Assembly (NCBI RefSeq): GCF_018919485.1
Contig: NZ_JAHLMU010000001.1
Span: 1,682,893 to 1,746,892 of the forward strand
DNA length: 64,000 bases
Reading direction: 5' to 3'
Source: Psychrobacter sp. TAE2020
Lineage (GTDB): Bacteria; Pseudomonadota; Gammaproteobacteria; Pseudomonadales; Moraxellaceae
In this document: positions 39,057 through 47,955 of the stretch, piece after piece
How positions within the stretch are numbered: the first letter of the stretch is position 1
Layout: the number at the start of each line of letters is the position of its first letter
Position numbers and translations under genes: made by a program
Notes under the pieces: model-generated
What the model saw: only the letters and a program-made list of their open reading frames with translations
Told to the model about the DNA's origin: nothing
The model's database searches: none

Positions 39057-39764
39057 AGTGCTAGTTTTATTTATAATTTTTAGCTGAGTATTGTTTATAT
39101 CCTGTTGCTCAAAGGAGCTTGTTTGGCTTGACTTAAATCAACTTTGCTTGAATATAGTTATCACTGATATCGTCACTCTTATAGTAGTTCATACTGAAAT
39201 AAATAATTAGGCCTTAGTCACTATAGACTATGGTTTTAAATTTATCTACCTTTGTTCTCTACCTTTGACAGCTATTATTGATACCCTATTGGCCTCTAAT
39301 ACTATCAGTGACTACTCACTGCTAAAACAACAGCTATAAGCGACAAGCACCTGACACTGGCCACTATAAACCAATGAATTGACTAGTAATAGTAAAAATC
39401 CTTATCAAGCATCAATCTAATACAGTAAGTAAAGCTTAAGAAACCTAAAGCTAAATTAAGTAAAACATCTGTAATAGAAAGCGTAGGAATACCATCGCTG
39501 CTGAGCATTAGATATAGGCTTATTGCTGGGTGCTATCCATCTAGATTTTGCATGCAGATCCCTGTCGAATAGCAGTCAAAGCTATCGATGCTGTTTGGGA
39601 CTTTAGCTGCAAATAACAGATATATAGAGGAGCGATTCTAAAGAGGTGGTTAATGAGGATTAGTTATACAAGGGTTATAGGCTAGCTATAATCTTTAGAA
39701 GATATTGGCTGATTTGACTAGGCTATTTTCGCTATTTAGTCAACTTAGTCCGCCGTAGTAAGCA
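39057..39764. other. Gap between gspG and gspF remnants
   Basis: About 700 bases with no open frame that I can recognise. It is unusually long for genes that are adjacent in relatives, so it may hold eroded sequence, but I see no family motif in it. Confidence 0.4.
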
Positions 39765-40967
39765 TCAGCCTGCTAAGTCATTCATATTAACGATAGGCAG
39801 CATGACTGCCATGACGATAATCATTACTACTACCCCCATCAGAACTAACATTAGCGGCTCTAACAAAGATAATAAAGTACTAATAAAATTCGTGGCTTCA
39901 GCTTCTTGCATGTTTGCCGCTCGACTAAGCATGTTTTCAAGCTCGCCTGAGTTTTCGCCACTTTTGATCATCTGTACCATCATCGGTGGAAAATAACCGG
40001 ATTTTTCCAATTGGCTGGATAAGCTTGCCCCTTCAGTAACTCGATCAGCGGCGGTAATGATATTGCGCTGAATATGTAAGTTAGTATTAACAGCCGCGCC
40101 AATGTGTAGTGCTTCGATTAGCGGTACGCCTGAGCGCACTAATATCGCTAGAGTACTAGCGAAACGCGCTGCGTTAAGAGCTTTAGATAAACGTGCCAAT
40201 ATCGGTAATCTGAGGACTAAGCTATCTAAGGTTAGCTTGCCCGCTTGCGTCTGCGCAAAACGATAGAATAATAAGCTCATACTGGTTAACACTATCAGCA
40301 TTAACCACCACCATTGAGTGATTAAGTTAGACAAGGACAGAACGATTTGAGTGATTAATGGTAGCGCTTGCTCAGATTGCTCAAATACTTTGACTATTTT
40401 GGGGACTACAAAGCTCATCAAACCCACAATCACCGCTAAGGCCATGACCATCAAGACGATAGGATAAACCATAGCACCTTGGATTTTCTTTTGTAGTGCA
40501 AAGCGGTTTTCGGTTTAATCTGCCAGCTGATTAAGGATCAGATCAAGGTGTCCAGATTTCTCCCCAGCAGCAATAGTAGCAATGTATAGCGGTGGGAAAC
40601 TGGCCGCTTGTTGTAAGGATCGAGCTAAGCTCAAGCCCTCTAGTACATGCGCACGCACCGTTAGCATCAAAGACTTAATATGGATCTTGGGGTATTGTTT
40701 GGCGACTGCAGCGAGGGTTTCTTCTAGGGGAATACCAGCAGCAAGTAGGACTGATAATTGACGGGTCAGTAATGCCAGCTCATAAGCAGAGGGTTTTTTA
40801 TAACGGCTTTTATGTTTACTGTACTTATCATTGACAGCGCTAACGTCTACTGGTGTCCACTGCTTATCACGTAGCTGCTGACGTATTTGTCACGCAGAAT
40901 CACCTTCAAGCAAGCCTTTTTGAACGGCTCCTTGATCATCAAGGGCCTTATAATGATAAGCAGGCAT
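39765..40967 (-). pseudogene. gspF: gspF pseudogene, type II secretion inner-membrane platform
   Basis: The full 400-codon GspF frame can be read from ATG 40967 (MPAYHYKALDDQGAVQKGLL) to its natural end (PIVNMNDLAG) without frameshift, but two stops interrupt it: TGA at codon 26 (40890-40892), where relatives have SARQIRQQL, and TAA at codon 151 (40515-40517) in QLAD-stop-TENRFALQKK. Both GspF repeats are visible: LTRQLSVLLAAGIPLEETL and FASTLAILVRSGVPLIEAL, with FPPLYIATIAAGEKSG and FPPMMVQMIKSGENSG. The stretch after the second stop still forms a 235-codon open frame with three membrane helices. Full-length GspF cannot be made without readthrough. Confidence 0.95.
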
Positions 40968-41133
40968 AGCTTTGATTATCCTAAAGCAAATGGGCAAAAG
41001 ACGGTAACGATTAGCTCTTTTCTACCTAGCGCTCAACCGTTTGTAGATAAATCGTCAGTTAATAATTAGTTAATAGGTAGATTGCCATTAAATAGTCAAA
41101 CGGCAGCTGGCGCTTTAGGATCAAAACTTATAG

Positions 41134-42213
41134 TCAAAAAAGAGGCGTTGAATCACTGCTCTCAGGCATCACTCCTTGCAATAATAAAACATCTAAGTGC
41201 TGCTGTTGTAGTTTCTTATCAAAATCATTAACCTCAGCAATCAACATTCTTTCAATACGCTTATCAGAAGCATAAACACTTAACCTGGCACAGATAACCG
41301 CCAGCTGATAAATACGTTTTTTGCAGTAGCCATCAAGTCCTTGAAGTAAGCGCACCATATAAGGAGTGTCAAGGCTAGCATAATCAAAATCCAGTACCAC
41401 ATGCTCGCCAAGTGCAGTCACCCCATAATTAATAGACAGATGAGCACAGAAATAACAGCTGAATAAATAACCAACCACATGACCAATATAATAGCCACGA
41501 TCATAAGTAAAGCTACTAACGCCAAAATGACTGAGCACGTAACTGTTAAGACTGGCCAAGTCGGCTATCGGCTTCAAGTGTTTGAGCTTGCCAACAGTAG
41601 GCATACTTAGAGGATTGTGCCCATCTTGCGCAGTCAATTGCCAGCCTGCGGGCTGTTGAGCGGGCATATGACGCACTATATCAGCGATGATGTCATCCAC
41701 TACATGCAGCTGCTGCCACAAACGCTCAATGGCATCGATATCGATAAGCCCACGTTTATCTAGCTGCTGTGCTAGTAAATATTGCTGATATTCTACAAAT
41801 TGCGTTTTTAGATTTTGGACTAGATAAGTTGGCCGACTACTAGCAGAGGCTTGATACAATAACCGAGTACGCTGATGCTGGCGATGATAAAGCGCTAAAC
41901 GCTGCTCAGCGACTGTTAATTCGATAGTATCTTTGTTAATCTCAGCCTCAGCATCAACTAAATTGACAGCAGCGGCACTATTAATAGCAGCGCTCACATC
42001 AGTATTAACATCAGCACTAAACGCTTCAGGCAAAGTAAACAACGCTAACAGCTCAGCTTTGTTCAATACTGATGACGCTAAGCTCAGCGAATCCTGTTGC
42101 GCAGTAGTCAAGTCTGCACAGCCAAGCCCCTCTACGATAATGTCGGCAGTTGCGGCCTCATTGCTATTGGTAAGCGCTACTTTGGCGCTGCTCTTCAAAA
42201 TGGGTCGAGTCAT
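41134..42213 (-). CDS. Uncharacterised protein
   Basis: A 359-residue protein that I do not recognise. The first 90 residues are Ala/Asn/Val-rich and probably disordered. The rest is a mostly helical, Leu/Gln-rich soluble domain with a conserved-looking core YDRGYYIGHVVGYLFSCYF, LGEHVVLDFDYASLDTPYM and LQGLDGYCKKRIYQLAVICA. No signal peptide or clear membrane helix is seen. It is alone, between the gspF remnant and an AraC regulator. Codon use resembles its neighbours. Likely a real gene because of length and composition. Confidence 0.65.
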   Translation of the reverse strand: MTRPILKSSAKVALTNSNEAATADIIVEGLGCADLTTAQQDSLSLASSVLNKAELLALFTLPEAFSADVNTDVSAAINSAAAVNLVDAEAEINKDTIELTVAEQRLALYHRQHQRTRLLYQASASSRPTYLVQNLKTQFVEYQQYLLAQQLDKRGLIDIDAIERLWQQLHVVDDIIADIVRHMPAQQPAGWQLTAQDGHNPLSMPTVGKLKHLKPIADLASLNSYVLSHFGVSSFTYDRGYYIGHVVGYLFSCYFCAHLSINYGVTALGEHVVLDFDYASLDTPYMVRLLQGLDGYCKKRIYQLAVICARLSVYASDKRIERMLIAEVNDFDKKLQQQHLDVLLLQGVMPESSDSTPLF

Positions 42214-42367
42214 AACTTACTATCACCAGTCAAAAATGTAGATTGTCTAAATAACGATCATACAATATATATGAGTGAATTAACTGCTCTATAGTACCTT
42301 AACTAACTTAGCTTGTCAGCTGTGCTACTAGCAAAGACTGAACCAGCAGCAATTGCTTTGACACCGA
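42214..42367. other. Upstream region of the uncharacterised gene
   Basis: Part of a 310-base gap ending with the terminator of the AraC gene. No gene or RNA was recognised. Confidence 0.35.
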
Positions 42368-42410
42368 CAAAAAAATAGCGTTAAGGCTTAAAAAACACCT
42401 CAACGCTATT
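42368..42410 (-). terminator. Terminator of the AraC regulator gene
   Basis: On the minus strand AATAGCGTTGAGG pairs with CCTTAACGCTATT (one mismatch), followed by a run of T (TTTTTTTG). Confidence 0.9.
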
Positions 42411-42523
42411 GCTTTAGTAGCTTGCCTCAATAGTCGAAGCTATTGACTAAGGGCCATTGATCAGTGTAAATAAAATAGAGCTACTAGGGGGTGTTGAACC
42501 TTCGATCAAAGCACCGATGATCT

Positions 42524-43459
42524 TTAAGAGATCAGCTTATGGCGATACCTCTGACGATAAGCTTTTGGCGAAACCCCATAAACGCGTTTGAATGCTTGGC
42601 TAAAAGTTGAGTCTGAAGCGTAACCTACTAACTCACTAATCCGACTAATGCTGTTCTGTTGCAAGCGTAAATAGCGCGCTGCTAGCCGTAGTCGGTAATC
42701 AATCAAATAAGTCAGTGGCGGCATGCCCACTACGTCCTTAAATCTTTGCGCGAAGCTCGATCGTGACATGCCAGCGACTTCCGCAAGCCTATGAATAGTC
42801 CAGTTGTTATTAGGCGCATCATGCATCGCTGCTAGTGCTTTGGCCAGATAGGGATCTTTCATGGCTTGTAACCAGCTGTCTGTAGCCTCAGGCAAGCTCT
42901 CTATATAAGTGCGTAGACATTCAATCATCATAATACTAGCCCAGTGATTGATCACCGCTGTCTTGCCCATACGCTGATGCTCAGACTCTAAGGCTAATAG
43001 CTTAACCTCTACATCCATAACGCCGAAGCGACCATCTGATTTGACCCCTAGCTCTGGCAACATAGAGGGTAATACTGATAATAAAGGACGAATCATTTGT
43101 TTATCGTACTGGCATTCAATCAATATTAAGCAAGCATTGTTAACATCGCCACTATTGAGTTGCAGGATATCACTGTCATCAATAGTCAATAAGTCATCTA
43201 AAGGTTTGGCGTTATCACCATTGTGATGTAACGCATAACTCACGTGCTGAGTGGCGTTAGCAATCATGATCGTATCACCAGTATTCGCTTGTCGTACTTC
43301 ATGGCCTAAATCAATACAGAAGCTACCAGATAATACTAAATAAAACATAATAGTGTCTTTTCTAGAAAACGAATAAGACCAATCACCACAACCATTTAAA
43401 CGGTGATATTTTGTTTCAATCAAATGCACCTCTTGTAGTAATACACTCAGTGCGTCCAT
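42524..43459 (-). CDS. AraC family transcriptional regulator
   Basis: A 311-residue regulator. The N-terminal cupin-like sensor domain (residues 1-190; FYLVLSGSFCIDLGHEVRQA, GDTIMIANATQHVSYAL) belongs to the AraC cupin_6 type. The C-terminal DNA-binding domain has two helix-turn-helix units: IHRLAEVAGMSRSSFAQRF and ISRISELVGYASDSTFSQAF, ending in the signature GVSPKAYRQRY. The ligand and targets are unknown. No divergent partner gene is adjacent; the nearest genes are tRNAs upstream. Confidence 0.93.
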   Translation of the reverse strand: MDALSVLLQEVHLIETKYHRLNGCGDWSYSFSRKDTIMFYLVLSGSFCIDLGHEVRQANTGDTIMIANATQHVSYALHHNGDNAKPLDDLLTIDDSDILQLNSGDVNNACLILIECQYDKQMIRPLLSVLPSMLPELGVKSDGRFGVMDVEVKLLALESEHQRMGKTAVINHWASIMMIECLRTYIESLPEATDSWLQAMKDPYLAKALAAMHDAPNNNWTIHRLAEVAGMSRSSFAQRFKDVVGMPPLTYLIDYRLRLAARYLRLQQNSISRISELVGYASDSTFSQAFKRVYGVSPKAYRQRYRHKLIS

Positions 43460-43760
43460 AACCTACTTCCTTAATGGTGTATTGACTGATTAGTCAACCG
43501 TAGCAAAATAAACTACTTAATAGCCATCATACAAGGTAAATCGCTTATTTTGGACTTTAAGTAAGAATATAAGTACGCTGCATATCGGTTAAATTTAGAG
43601 GGGTAAATATAGCGAGGTTTGATAAATGATGCTGATGACCAATACTTTAAATATACTGGCAACTGAGAGTAGAGGGAGCAACTAAAAACGCAGACGAAAA
43701 AAAATGCCAAAAGAGGCAAATGTTGTTTTATAAATTTAATGAACTATAACGAATAAAATA
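43460..43760. other. Gap between AraC gene and tRNA-His
   Basis: About 300 bases. A 68-codon minus-strand open frame (43513-43719) has no motif and a hydrophobic, AT-driven composition; not called. Promoter of the AraC gene is expected here. Confidence 0.4.
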
Positions 43761-43837
43761 TGGGGCGACTGATGGGACTCGAACCCACGACAACCGAGAT
43801 CACAACCCGGGGCTCTACCAACTGAGCTACAACCGCC
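43761..43837 (-). tRNA. tRNA-His (anticodon GTG)
   Basis: 77 bases with encoded CCA. The acceptor stem GGCGGTT pairs with AGTCGCC, the extra G/C typical of tRNA-His is compatible, the D-arm is AGCTCAGTTGGTAGAGC, and the anticodon loop has TTGTGAT (GTG). The T-arm contains GTGGGTTCGAGTCCCAT. Confidence 0.96.
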
Positions 43838-43876
43838 ATAACTGTTGCCAATAATAGGCAATATTTTCAGGCTAAA

Positions 43877-43953
43877 TGGTGCGCCTGGCAGGATTCGAAC
43901 CTGCGGCCACCTCCTTAGAAGGGAGATGCTCTATCCAGCTGAGCTACAGGCGC
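43877..43953 (-). tRNA. tRNA-Arg (anticodon TCT)
   Basis: 77 bases with encoded CCA. The acceptor stem GCGCCTG/CAGGCGC is perfect, the anticodon loop is CTTCTAA (TCT, reads AGA), and the T-arm is GCAGGTTCGAATCCTGC. Confidence 0.96.
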
Positions 43954-44006
43954 TCTTAAGGGCTTTTTACCTATCTAGGCCTATAAACAACTAAACCTTT
44001 ATACAT

Positions 44007-44026
44007 AAAAAAAAGCCTGTAAGGCT
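44007..44026 (-). terminator. Small terminator between tRNA-Pro and tRNA-Arg
   Basis: On the minus strand AGCC, short loop TTAC, AGGCT followed by eight T. It would end a tRNA-Pro transcript before tRNA-Arg/His, implying a separate promoter for those or partial read-through. Confidence 0.6.
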
Positions 44027-44037
44027 CTTAAAATAGA

Positions 44038-44114
<77 letters not shown>

Positions 44115-44301
44115 ATGTTCTCTATTACCTCGATAAAACGATTGTATTAACTGGTTAATAGTGCTGCTAACTGGTTAACGTTCCTCGCTATCGAGGTGCA
44201 CATATTAAGGGCTTATGGCCTCCCTGTCAACAGCTATTTTCAATTATTTTAAAATAAAAGCTGTTTTTTTATTAAAACCGCAATTCTATGGTTGATAGGC
44301 T

Positions 44302-45972
44302 CTACTTTATCACTAGCGGCCAGTCATTTAAGGTGGCGGTTAGGACATTAAACGGCATTAGCCATAACTCTGCCTGCTGGCTAAGGTTAGAGTGCTCTGT
44401 AGCACCGTGCTGTTTCAACACAGTAGGTCGATGAATATTATTGTTACTAGCATTAGCAACCGGATAAACTAGCCATACTTGCTCAGCTTGATAAGCTTGG
44501 GCATAACTGGCCAGCTGGTAGGCGTCACTGGCACTGACAGATGACGGCTGTACTAAAGCCTTCCATTTTATATCGATCACATGACTACAGTTAAAAGCGT
44601 TTTGAGCATCATTGAGCTGGTAATGATTATTTTGATCAGCAGCATTATCAGAATTGTTATTGGTATTAAGATGAGCATTGTTTCGAAAACCATTAACGCT
44701 ATTGGTATCACGACTATTAGTTACACTAGTAAACCGCTTGCCAATCAAAAGATCAGGGCGTATAGACAGACAGGTCTGACCCCACTTATCTCTTAGCCAA
44801 CTATGCTGCGCCTGATATAAGGTTTGATAATTATTATCAAGCTGCGCAAAACTCATAGCGATGCGTAAACTGGCCCATTGCTCAAAAGCTTGGTTCATGT
44901 TGAATAATATGCATAGCCTTGGCTGTCTAGCTGCCGCCAGAGCGCTGTTGTTAGCTCTCAGGCTGTTACCTACCTGCACAGCTAGCTGCTGCCTCTGCAG
45001 CAGCCAGTAGGCCCACTCTAATAACTGCTGAGCGCTTTGCAGCTGTTCACGTGCTAAGGGTTGCATAGCTAGCTGGCGCTTCGCTGATAAATATAAACTA
45101 TCGAGCTGGCGCAACTCGTATTGATTACAGGCCGTTACCGCTTGCCAAGCCAGTAGCGGCTGTGCTGCCAAATTCTTTATTGAGCCATTAGAGTGCTCAG
45201 AGCACGATGATCGAGCCAACAGCGGCTCAAGCAATACTAAAGCACTCTTTATCAAGCGATTACTGAGCATATCTATACTTAAACTACTAACTTCGCTGAC
45301 GAACTTATGCGGCTGCATAGCATTGCGTCGCAGTTGTTCTTTGATCAGTAATTTACCTTGTAGCATGCTCTTATTCTGAACACTTGCCTGATAATAATGG
45401 GCTGGCTGATAGCGTGGTAGTAGCTGTAAAAACTGCTTTACTAGCCATTCAGACAGAGGTAAAGGCTGCATCGCTAAGGAAGGCAAAGGCTGTAAGTTAG
45501 TACTGATTTGAGCTAAGTTTTTACGATGCGGTAACCTGTTATTCTCCTTGTCGAATAGATCGCTGAGCATTTGCTGCACCCACTGTCGGGTAAGCGCTAT
45601 ATTGTAAGTGCTTGAGCCATGATTGCTCGAACTATCAGTACCGGCGTTGTGATCAGTAGCGATAGGTTTAGGCAATATCTCAAGAGTCGTACCACTAGGG
45701 AGCATAATGATACCGATGTAGTGCCCTACTTTTAGTTGCCATTGCCCACGCTGGCGCTTCAAACTGAACACCTCAAACTCTTGCGCTAATAACCAACTAA
45801 AATCGCTAGCTTGGCTAAAGTCTTTTGCCGTCAAGCGTTGATGCTCAAACACACTAATAATTAAATTATTGGAGGCTACTAAACCAATCTGTTGACGCTT
45901 ACTACTCGATGGGACACTTCTATTTACTGGCGCAAGCTGGGGCTGACGGCTATTGATAGTATCTATTGGCAT
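44302..45972 (-). CDS. mcrC: McrC-like restriction subunit
   Basis: The nuclease partner of the McrB-type AAA protein encoded just upstream; such pairs cut modified DNA. 556 residues, longer than E. coli McrC (348). The N-terminal McrC domain is seen in VGHYIGIIMLPSGTTLEILPK. The C-terminal PD-(D/E)xK nuclease is RPDLLIG (Asp) and, after an Asn/Asp-rich insert, HVIDIKWKAL with the D-x-K pair. The extra length is a central helical part and the insert at about 430-460. The ATG follows a TAG directly (TAGATG), where that TAG is in the reading frame that continues from mcrB. Active-site residues look intact. Confidence 0.87.
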   Translation of the reverse strand: MPIDTINSRQPQLAPVNRSVPSSSKRQQIGLVASNNLIISVFEHQRLTAKDFSQASDFSWLLAQEFEVFSLKRQRGQWQLKVGHYIGIIMLPSGTTLEILPKPIATDHNAGTDSSSNHGSSTYNIALTRQWVQQMLSDLFDKENNRLPHRKNLAQISTNLQPLPSLAMQPLPLSEWLVKQFLQLLPRYQPAHYYQASVQNKSMLQGKLLIKEQLRRNAMQPHKFVSEVSSLSIDMLSNRLIKSALVLLEPLLARSSCSEHSNGSIKNLAAQPLLAWQAVTACNQYELRQLDSLYLSAKRQLAMQPLAREQLQSAQQLLEWAYWLLQRQQLAVQVGNSLRANNSALAAARQPRLCILFNMNQAFEQWASLRIAMSFAQLDNNYQTLYQAQHSWLRDKWGQTCLSIRPDLLIGKRFTSVTNSRDTNSVNGFRNNAHLNTNNNSDNAADQNNHYQLNDAQNAFNCSHVIDIKWKALVQPSSVSASDAYQLASYAQAYQAEQVWLVYPVANASNNNIHRPTVLKQHGATEHSNLSQQAELWLMPFNVLTATLNDWPLVIK

Positions 45973-46137
45973 CTACGATTCATCCGTATCACTAGGGTTC
46001 TAGGTAGCAGTATGTTTTTGAGTATTAGCATGGTTTTGGGCAGCAGTATAGTTTTGAGCATCAACATAGTTGCTAATAGCTGGAAAACGTCAACCACTAT
46101 ATAGAGGCGTTGATGATTTCTCATAGCTACTGTCGGA
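45973..46137 (-). pseudogene. Possible eroded C-terminal tail of mcrB
   Basis: Continuing the mcrB frame past its stop gives 55 codons that look coding: SDSSYEKSSTPLYSG, TGA (46090-46092), RFPAISNYVDAQNYTAAQNH, ANTQKHTAT, TAG (46000-46002), NPSDTDES and a final TAG that abuts the mcrC ATG. The tail has an internal repeat (about 33 bases, NYTAAQ/NHANTQ units). Stops TAA, TGA and TAG could come from CAA, CGA and CAG by single C-to-T changes. Alternatively this is ordinary spacer DNA that happens to look coding. Confidence 0.45.
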
Positions 46138-47634
46138 TTAATATAAGCGTTGATAAACATTAGCCTTAGCGAAGGTACCTGTTCTAGCAACCAGCTGCGC
46201 ATTAACTTGATAGCTGTTAGCGGCCATCGACTGACCTAACAGCGCCTGTTGGGTATTGAACATAGGGTCAGTATAGCCAGCTTGAATATTAGTTTGACTA
46301 TTAAAATGCGCCTGACTATCCTGAATAAACTGCGCATACAAAGGTTGCTGTTCATCATTAAATAGATACTGTAGTAATGCCAACTGTCCCCCCGTCGCTT
46401 GCGCCAATTGCGGGATAATCTGTTCAATAAGAGCGGTTTGTAACTGGCCAAGAGTCGTCAATGACCATAAAAAAGCATGACCCAATTGTGCCTCTGGCCC
46501 TAATACTTGTACGATACGCTGATTTAAACCAGTCAAAACTTTTGCTAAATCTATAACTGTCACTGCTTGCTCATTAGGAGCATTATTAGCAGCGTTAGTT
46601 GATAGTTTAGGCGGGTTTGAAAGCTCATTCTCTAGGCTATCAGGCACTTGGATAGTCGCTAATAATTCCGGCCGTGGCGGACAATCGATAAAGCGAAAAC
46701 GGCGTCGCATCGCCATATCGAGTGGCGCTAAAGAGTGATCCTGAGTATTCATAGTGGCATAGATATCAAGATTATTAGGCACGGCAAAAGCTCGACCAGA
46801 ATAAGCCAAATTCACTTGCATAGCTTGCGCTTGACCACTACGTTTATCTGGCTCAATTAGACTTAGCAGCTCACCGAATACTCGCGATACATTAGCACGA
46901 TTGATCTCATCGATCAGCATCGCATAACGCCGCTCAGGATCATTAGCTGCCCGCTGACATAACTTTAAAAAAGCCCCATCTTGGATATCATAGTGCATTT
47001 GACTGCTTTGCTGGTTCTGAGTACCGGCGCTGAGCACTGGGCGAATACCTTCCACAAACTCCTCATAACCATACGCTTGATGGAAGCTGACCATACTAAA
47101 ACGCTGACTACTTTGAGCGCTAGAGCTTTGGCCTTGTTTAGGCTGCTGCTCATCCTGCACTTGTTTAAGCTCAGTCAACTGCTGCGCTAAATCAGTCAAT
47201 AATGGCAAACTGTCTGCCAATAAATACCAAGCGCCACTCTCATCTTTATCGAAGTAAGCTTGGCTAGCACGGTTATCACAGCTGACGGTTTTAGAGTCTA
47301 CTGGACTGTACATTTGCAGCACTGACCAAGCGGTATTATTAAGGTTTTTTGCCCGAGCATTTTGGGCAGCTTTGGCGACGAATAACTCATGCGCTACAAT
47401 CTCAGGTACTTTTGCTAAATCCTGCTGCTCAGCTCGTAAACCGAGCATGACTAGACAAACGACTTCTCGCCAGCTCAGTGGCTGTAGCAGGTGCGCTAAT
47501 AGTTGCTGATGGTCAATAACTGGCAACTGATCGGTGTACTGTTGAGCGATTTGTAGCAACTGGTAAGTCTTGCCTGTACCAGCAACACCCGTATAAATAA
47601 CGTTAGTAGCAGTATTCACAGAAATGTCACGCAT
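46138..47634 (-). CDS. mcrB: McrB-like AAA+ GTPase, variant
   Basis: The motor of a McrBC-type restriction system. The ATG at 47634 has AGG about 7 nt upstream; a GTG at 47664 would add ten residues. The P-loop GVAGTGKT begins at about residue 16, so the usual N-terminal methylcytosine-binding domain is absent. Motifs VSFHQAYGYEEFVEGIRP, LIDEINRANVSRVFGELL, the McrB GTPase signature MNTQDHSLAPLDMAMRRRF and a C-terminal VYQRLY end are typical. Between the P-loop and VSFHQ is an insert of about 130 residues containing PLSWREVVCLVMLGL and YFDKDESGAWYLL, which resembles a winged-helix segment. A Gln/Ser-rich linker follows. Paired with mcrC 165 bases downstream. Confidence 0.88.
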   Translation of the reverse strand: MRDISVNTATNVIYTGVAGTGKTYQLLQIAQQYTDQLPVIDHQQLLAHLLQPLSWREVVCLVMLGLRAEQQDLAKVPEIVAHELFVAKAAQNARAKNLNNTAWSVLQMYSPVDSKTVSCDNRASQAYFDKDESGAWYLLADSLPLLTDLAQQLTELKQVQDEQQPKQGQSSSAQSSQRFSMVSFHQAYGYEEFVEGIRPVLSAGTQNQQSSQMHYDIQDGAFLKLCQRAANDPERRYAMLIDEINRANVSRVFGELLSLIEPDKRSGQAQAMQVNLAYSGRAFAVPNNLDIYATMNTQDHSLAPLDMAMRRRFRFIDCPPRPELLATIQVPDSLENELSNPPKLSTNAANNAPNEQAVTVIDLAKVLTGLNQRIVQVLGPEAQLGHAFLWSLTTLGQLQTALIEQIIPQLAQATGGQLALLQYLFNDEQQPLYAQFIQDSQAHFNSQTNIQAGYTDPMFNTQQALLGQSMAANSYQVNAQLVARTGTFAKANVYQRLY

Positions 47635-47955
47635 AATAAACCTAGCTGTTGAGAGAGATAGCACTTGCTTAAGGCACCTAGTAAAGCAAAAGAGCGCAAA
47701 CGCAGTAACCTATGGTTAATTAGAAATTAAAGTCTCCACTAAGGTTATTTTATAAGCGCAACAGTCTATGTTATGAGTATTAGTAAAGTGTCAGTTAATG
47801 CTACCATAGTTGTAATAGCATTGAGATACTAGCCTAGCTAAAGCTGGCCACATAAATCTAGACACTAATTAATAAACATCTTAATAATCATAGCATTACT
47901 GCTTTTATTGTATGAATTAACTGCTATCGTTTTGTTCAAATCCAAGGAATGCGCT
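47635..47955. other. Divergent gap mcrB / DUF4442 gene
   Basis: About 320 AT-rich bases with promoters of both genes expected. No regulator gene, RNA or repeat was recognised. Confidence 0.4.

Noticed and set aside
43513..43719. Small hydrophobic protein between AraC gene and tRNA-His
   Set aside because: No ribosome site or motif; composition is explained by AT-rich DNA.
44231..44275. Terminator after mcrC (AACAGCT...AGCTGTT with T-run)
   Set aside because: The T-run is on the plus strand only, while mcrC and the tRNAs are read on the minus strand; orientation does not fit.
45963..46202. Separate small gene in the mcrB-mcrC junction (79 codons)
   Set aside because: It is in another frame over the mcrB end and the repeat tail, and has no motif; the mcrB-frame continuation explains the region better.
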